From positions 22,824 to 86,823 of the forward strand of contig JBBHKE010002905.1 of the NCBI GenBank assembly GCA_037447655.1: a stretch of 64,000 bases of DNA, written 5' to 3'. Source of the stretch: Zygnema cylindricum. Taxonomy: Eukaryota; Streptophyta; Zygnematophyceae; Zygnematales; Zygnemataceae. Under the pieces are notes generated by a model. The model searched no databases. It was not told the origin of the DNA and saw nothing but the letters and a program-made list of their open reading frames with translations. Shown in pieces: positions 62,301-64,000 of the stretch (positions within the stretch are counted from its first letter, which is position 1; every line of letters begins with the position of its first letter). A program made the position numbers and the translations under genes.

Positions 62301-63058
62301 ATCATCCTCTCCATCAAGATCATCCAGACTCATATGTCGATCTGCATATAAAAAAAGTACAAGAACATTAATTAGTAAAAAAGATAACAAGAAGCAATCA
62401 AAAGTAAAAAGTGGTAAAAAAAGTGATAAGTAATTAACCAGGAGCATCAACTGCAGATGAACCATATAACACAAAGAACAAAAGGCGGCAAAGCAGGACT
62501 TTTACTTTGTCGTTTTCGTATCTGAAATAGTATGTCATTTAACCGTAAAGAAACAATTTAGTGCTGCATATGTAAATAGTATACACCGGTTTTTGTATCT
62601 GATTGAACGAGGAAGAAAATGTAAAATGCCCATAGTGGAACAACAGAACAAAGTCTAGACGAAAGCTTTACAAAAAACGACAGAGCAAAATTCAGAGTCT
62701 CTTCATGCAGAATAACAAGGATAAATTTCTCAAATCACACTAGGAGGGAAAACACAACAAGCAATGGCTAATACTTTCAAATGTGGGATTGAAAGATCTG
62801 AACGGTTTTACAGGGAGCTAAGGTGAATCCTCATATGCCATTCTGTGTTCTGAAATACTACTTTAACCTAACTTTTCAATGAAACCTAATTTCTCCCCCT
62901 TTTTTCCCTTACGGCTAAAAGAAACCAAGAAGAGAGAAAGGAACAAAACAACATGACTTATTCAACATACCTAAGTTCGCTTCAGAATAGTGATCAAAAT
63001 GCCTCTTGTTTGTCAAATAGGCACCAGCACAAAGCTCCTCCATGGAAGACCTATCCAT
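59373..63058 (-). CDS. Di19-like: Drought-induced 19 (Di19) family zinc-finger protein, 5 exons, 225 aa
   Basis: Exons in transcript order: 63058-62971, 62341-62199, 61776-61699, 61265-61009 and 59484-59373 (TAA stop). Phases match at all joins (678 nt). Two atypical C2H2 fingers are visible: C50/C53/H65/H70 (CPYCFESF, CGHLECEH) and C79/C82/H93/H98 (ICPVCTTKVGKDLIGHI, LQHG). The Arg-rich segment RRRRFRR that follows resembles the family nuclear-localisation region. The C-terminus matches the Di19_C domain (RATFTQQLLLSTIFGDS). The length is normal for the family. Di19 proteins are nuclear, stress-responsive transcription regulators in plants; that role is known for the family and inferred here. 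Intron 3 is AT-AC rather than GT-AG and is listed separately. An in-frame upstream ATG exists at 63115, but the start at 63058 gives the usual MD... beginning. Confidence 0.93.
59510..59735. repeat. 20-bp minisatellite in intron 4 of the Di19 gene
   Basis: About eleven imperfect units of GTTAAAAACAAGGTGGTCTG, ending only about 26 bp from the acceptor of the last exon. Confidence 0.8.
61266..61698 (-). other. U12-type AT-AC intron of the Di19 gene
   Basis: Exon 3 ends ...CTCTTTAAG and the intron begins ATATCCTTTT, the minor-spliceosome donor consensus. The 3' end has GTCCTTAAC (branch-site consensus TTCCTTAAC, 8 of 9) followed by TTTCCTTCTTCAC and then exon 4. The branch A to the terminal AC is about 14 nt, in the usual U12 window. 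No GT donor at this position would join the conserved LFK to the Arg-rich block in frame. The intron interior is GA/CT-rich low complexity (about 61400-61610). Confidence 0.88.
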
Positions 63059-63725
63059 GTCTGGATAAAAGGTTCTCTCCTCAAAAATATAAGTAATCCC
63101 TCTTTTTTTCCCCAATGTTGCCCCGGATTTAACTATGCAACAACAATCAATTGAAAATCCGCAAAAAAAAAGAAAGTAAAAGGAAACCTAAAAGAGCAGG
63201 GAAACCTAAAAATACAAAAAGGCCTGAAACCCTTTAAAAAATATCCTGTTTTCTGTGAAGTTTTGTTTTCTGTTTTTTGTTTCACAACACCTTTTAAACA
63301 GAAGGTCACCAGACTTTTTGCAAATAGGGTAACGCCTGTGCGTCAAGTAGACCTATTCCTGCAGAAATGCTTTGCAGATAATTTCTACAGCTGTTCAAAG
63401 TCCTGCGACACTATTTTAAGACCATTTGTTGCTCAAAGCGCAGCAACAGGGAAAAAGTTTTACAAATGAAACCCTAAGATAAGGAAACGAGTTTGCAGGA
63501 ACGAGTCTGCGAATTCTGCAGGAAGTCTATTCGCCTTCCCTGCTCGCTCGCAACAAAATCCCAACCTTTCAGGTATATCCACAGGAAGAATTGAGTGCTG
63601 TAAAGTTGGAGAAAGAGAAGGTGAAGAAGCAGCAAAGATAGCTGACACGCTTTACAAATCGTGAAGAAGACGATAAAACATAGTGAAAAGTGAAATGAAG
63701 CGCATGCCACATGATACTGTACTGT
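63059..63725 (-). other. 5' leader and promoter side of the Di19 gene
   Basis: AT-rich, including an A/T-run at about 63160. No certain TATA box or upstream exon was assigned. An in-frame ATG at 63115 could extend the protein by 19 aa. Confidence 0.35.
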
Positions 63726-64000
63726 ACACCGCCAATCGCTATTAGCGTGTACGTTTGAATAGTGTATACTATTATTTAGCGTGGTGTACGCTAATTAAGA
63801 ATTTGAAAATTTTGGAAAAAAACATACATTCTAATTGTTTACTAATGCTAATTTGGGTCTCTGAAAAAATAAATGTCGGTCGCAAACATGCATATGCTAA
63901 TATATGTACCCGTACAATTTTTTTGAAATCGTACGCCGTCACTAAAAACATTCGTACGTACATTTCAGACTATTTTACCACAGTTAAGCGTCGACGCTAC
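63726..64000. mobile_element. Left end of another MITE-family repeat, cut by the window edge
   Basis: GTACACCGCCAATCGCTATT is the family TIR. The repeat lies about 670 bp upstream of the Di19 start codon. Confidence 0.5.

Overview
This window is nuclear DNA of a land plant. Three spliced genes are visible. One is a Di19 zinc-finger gene, a family known from land plants; one is a plant-type FNBP4/WW-domain gene; the third is unrecognised. The rest is dominated by nested Ty1/copia, Ty3/gypsy, MULE, fold-back and MITE-type elements. Gene sparsity, long repeat-filled introns and low-complexity CT/GA tracts suggest a large genome, perhaps a fern, lycophyte or bryophyte. The lineage is inference only.

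Layout. 1-2.6 kb: no clear gene; an inverted-repeat-flanked element (1562-2250) with a perfect 22-bp-arm palindrome. 2.6-16.5 kb: copia and gypsy debris, namely a truncated copia with its LTR (2605-4223), a decayed gag-protease (4224-5690), a solo LTR with 5-bp TSD (5700-6862), a full-length but broken copia (6881-13289), a gypsy 3' end (13740 to about 15045) and a second solo LTR with TSD (15347-16511). 17.7-19.7 kb: a 2-kb fold-back repeat. 20.4-27.05 kb: a MULE with about 1.1-kb terminal inverted repeats, a broken DDE transposase and an OTU-like module, inserted in a smaller repeat. 27.4-34.3 kb: a long-TIR element split by a young, non-autonomous copia (27742-32112, TSD GTACA, LTRs differing at three sites). 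34.8-36.9 kb: a third solo LTR with TSD and a chain of MITEs.

37-64 kb is the genic part. A TTAGGG-rich array lies upstream of an unrecognised 4-exon gene (38098-40661, +, 383 aa, acidic middle and Lys-rich tail). Convergent with it is a 9-exon FNBP4-like gene (43613-54729, -, 1002 aa, two WW domains, the second split by an intron). After an intergenic region with a 122-bp satellite-like repeat comes a 5-exon Di19 gene (59373-63058, -, 225 aa), whose third intron has the hallmarks of a minor-spliceosome (U12) AT-AC intron. All exon joins were built by hand from splice sites and keep reading frame throughout.

Most notable points: (1) the U12 AT-AC intron in Di19; (2) a copia primer-binding site matching the anticodon arm of initiator tRNA-Met rather than its 3' end, so that the site's own AUG lies in frame with gag; (3) a recently moved copia copy carrying only gag fused to an RNase H remnant; (4) an OTU-bearing MULE with giant TIRs; (5) a MITE family with TIR TACACCGTGAATCGC seen in introns, next to genes and around the MULE. 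Everything was read by eye; no database search was run.
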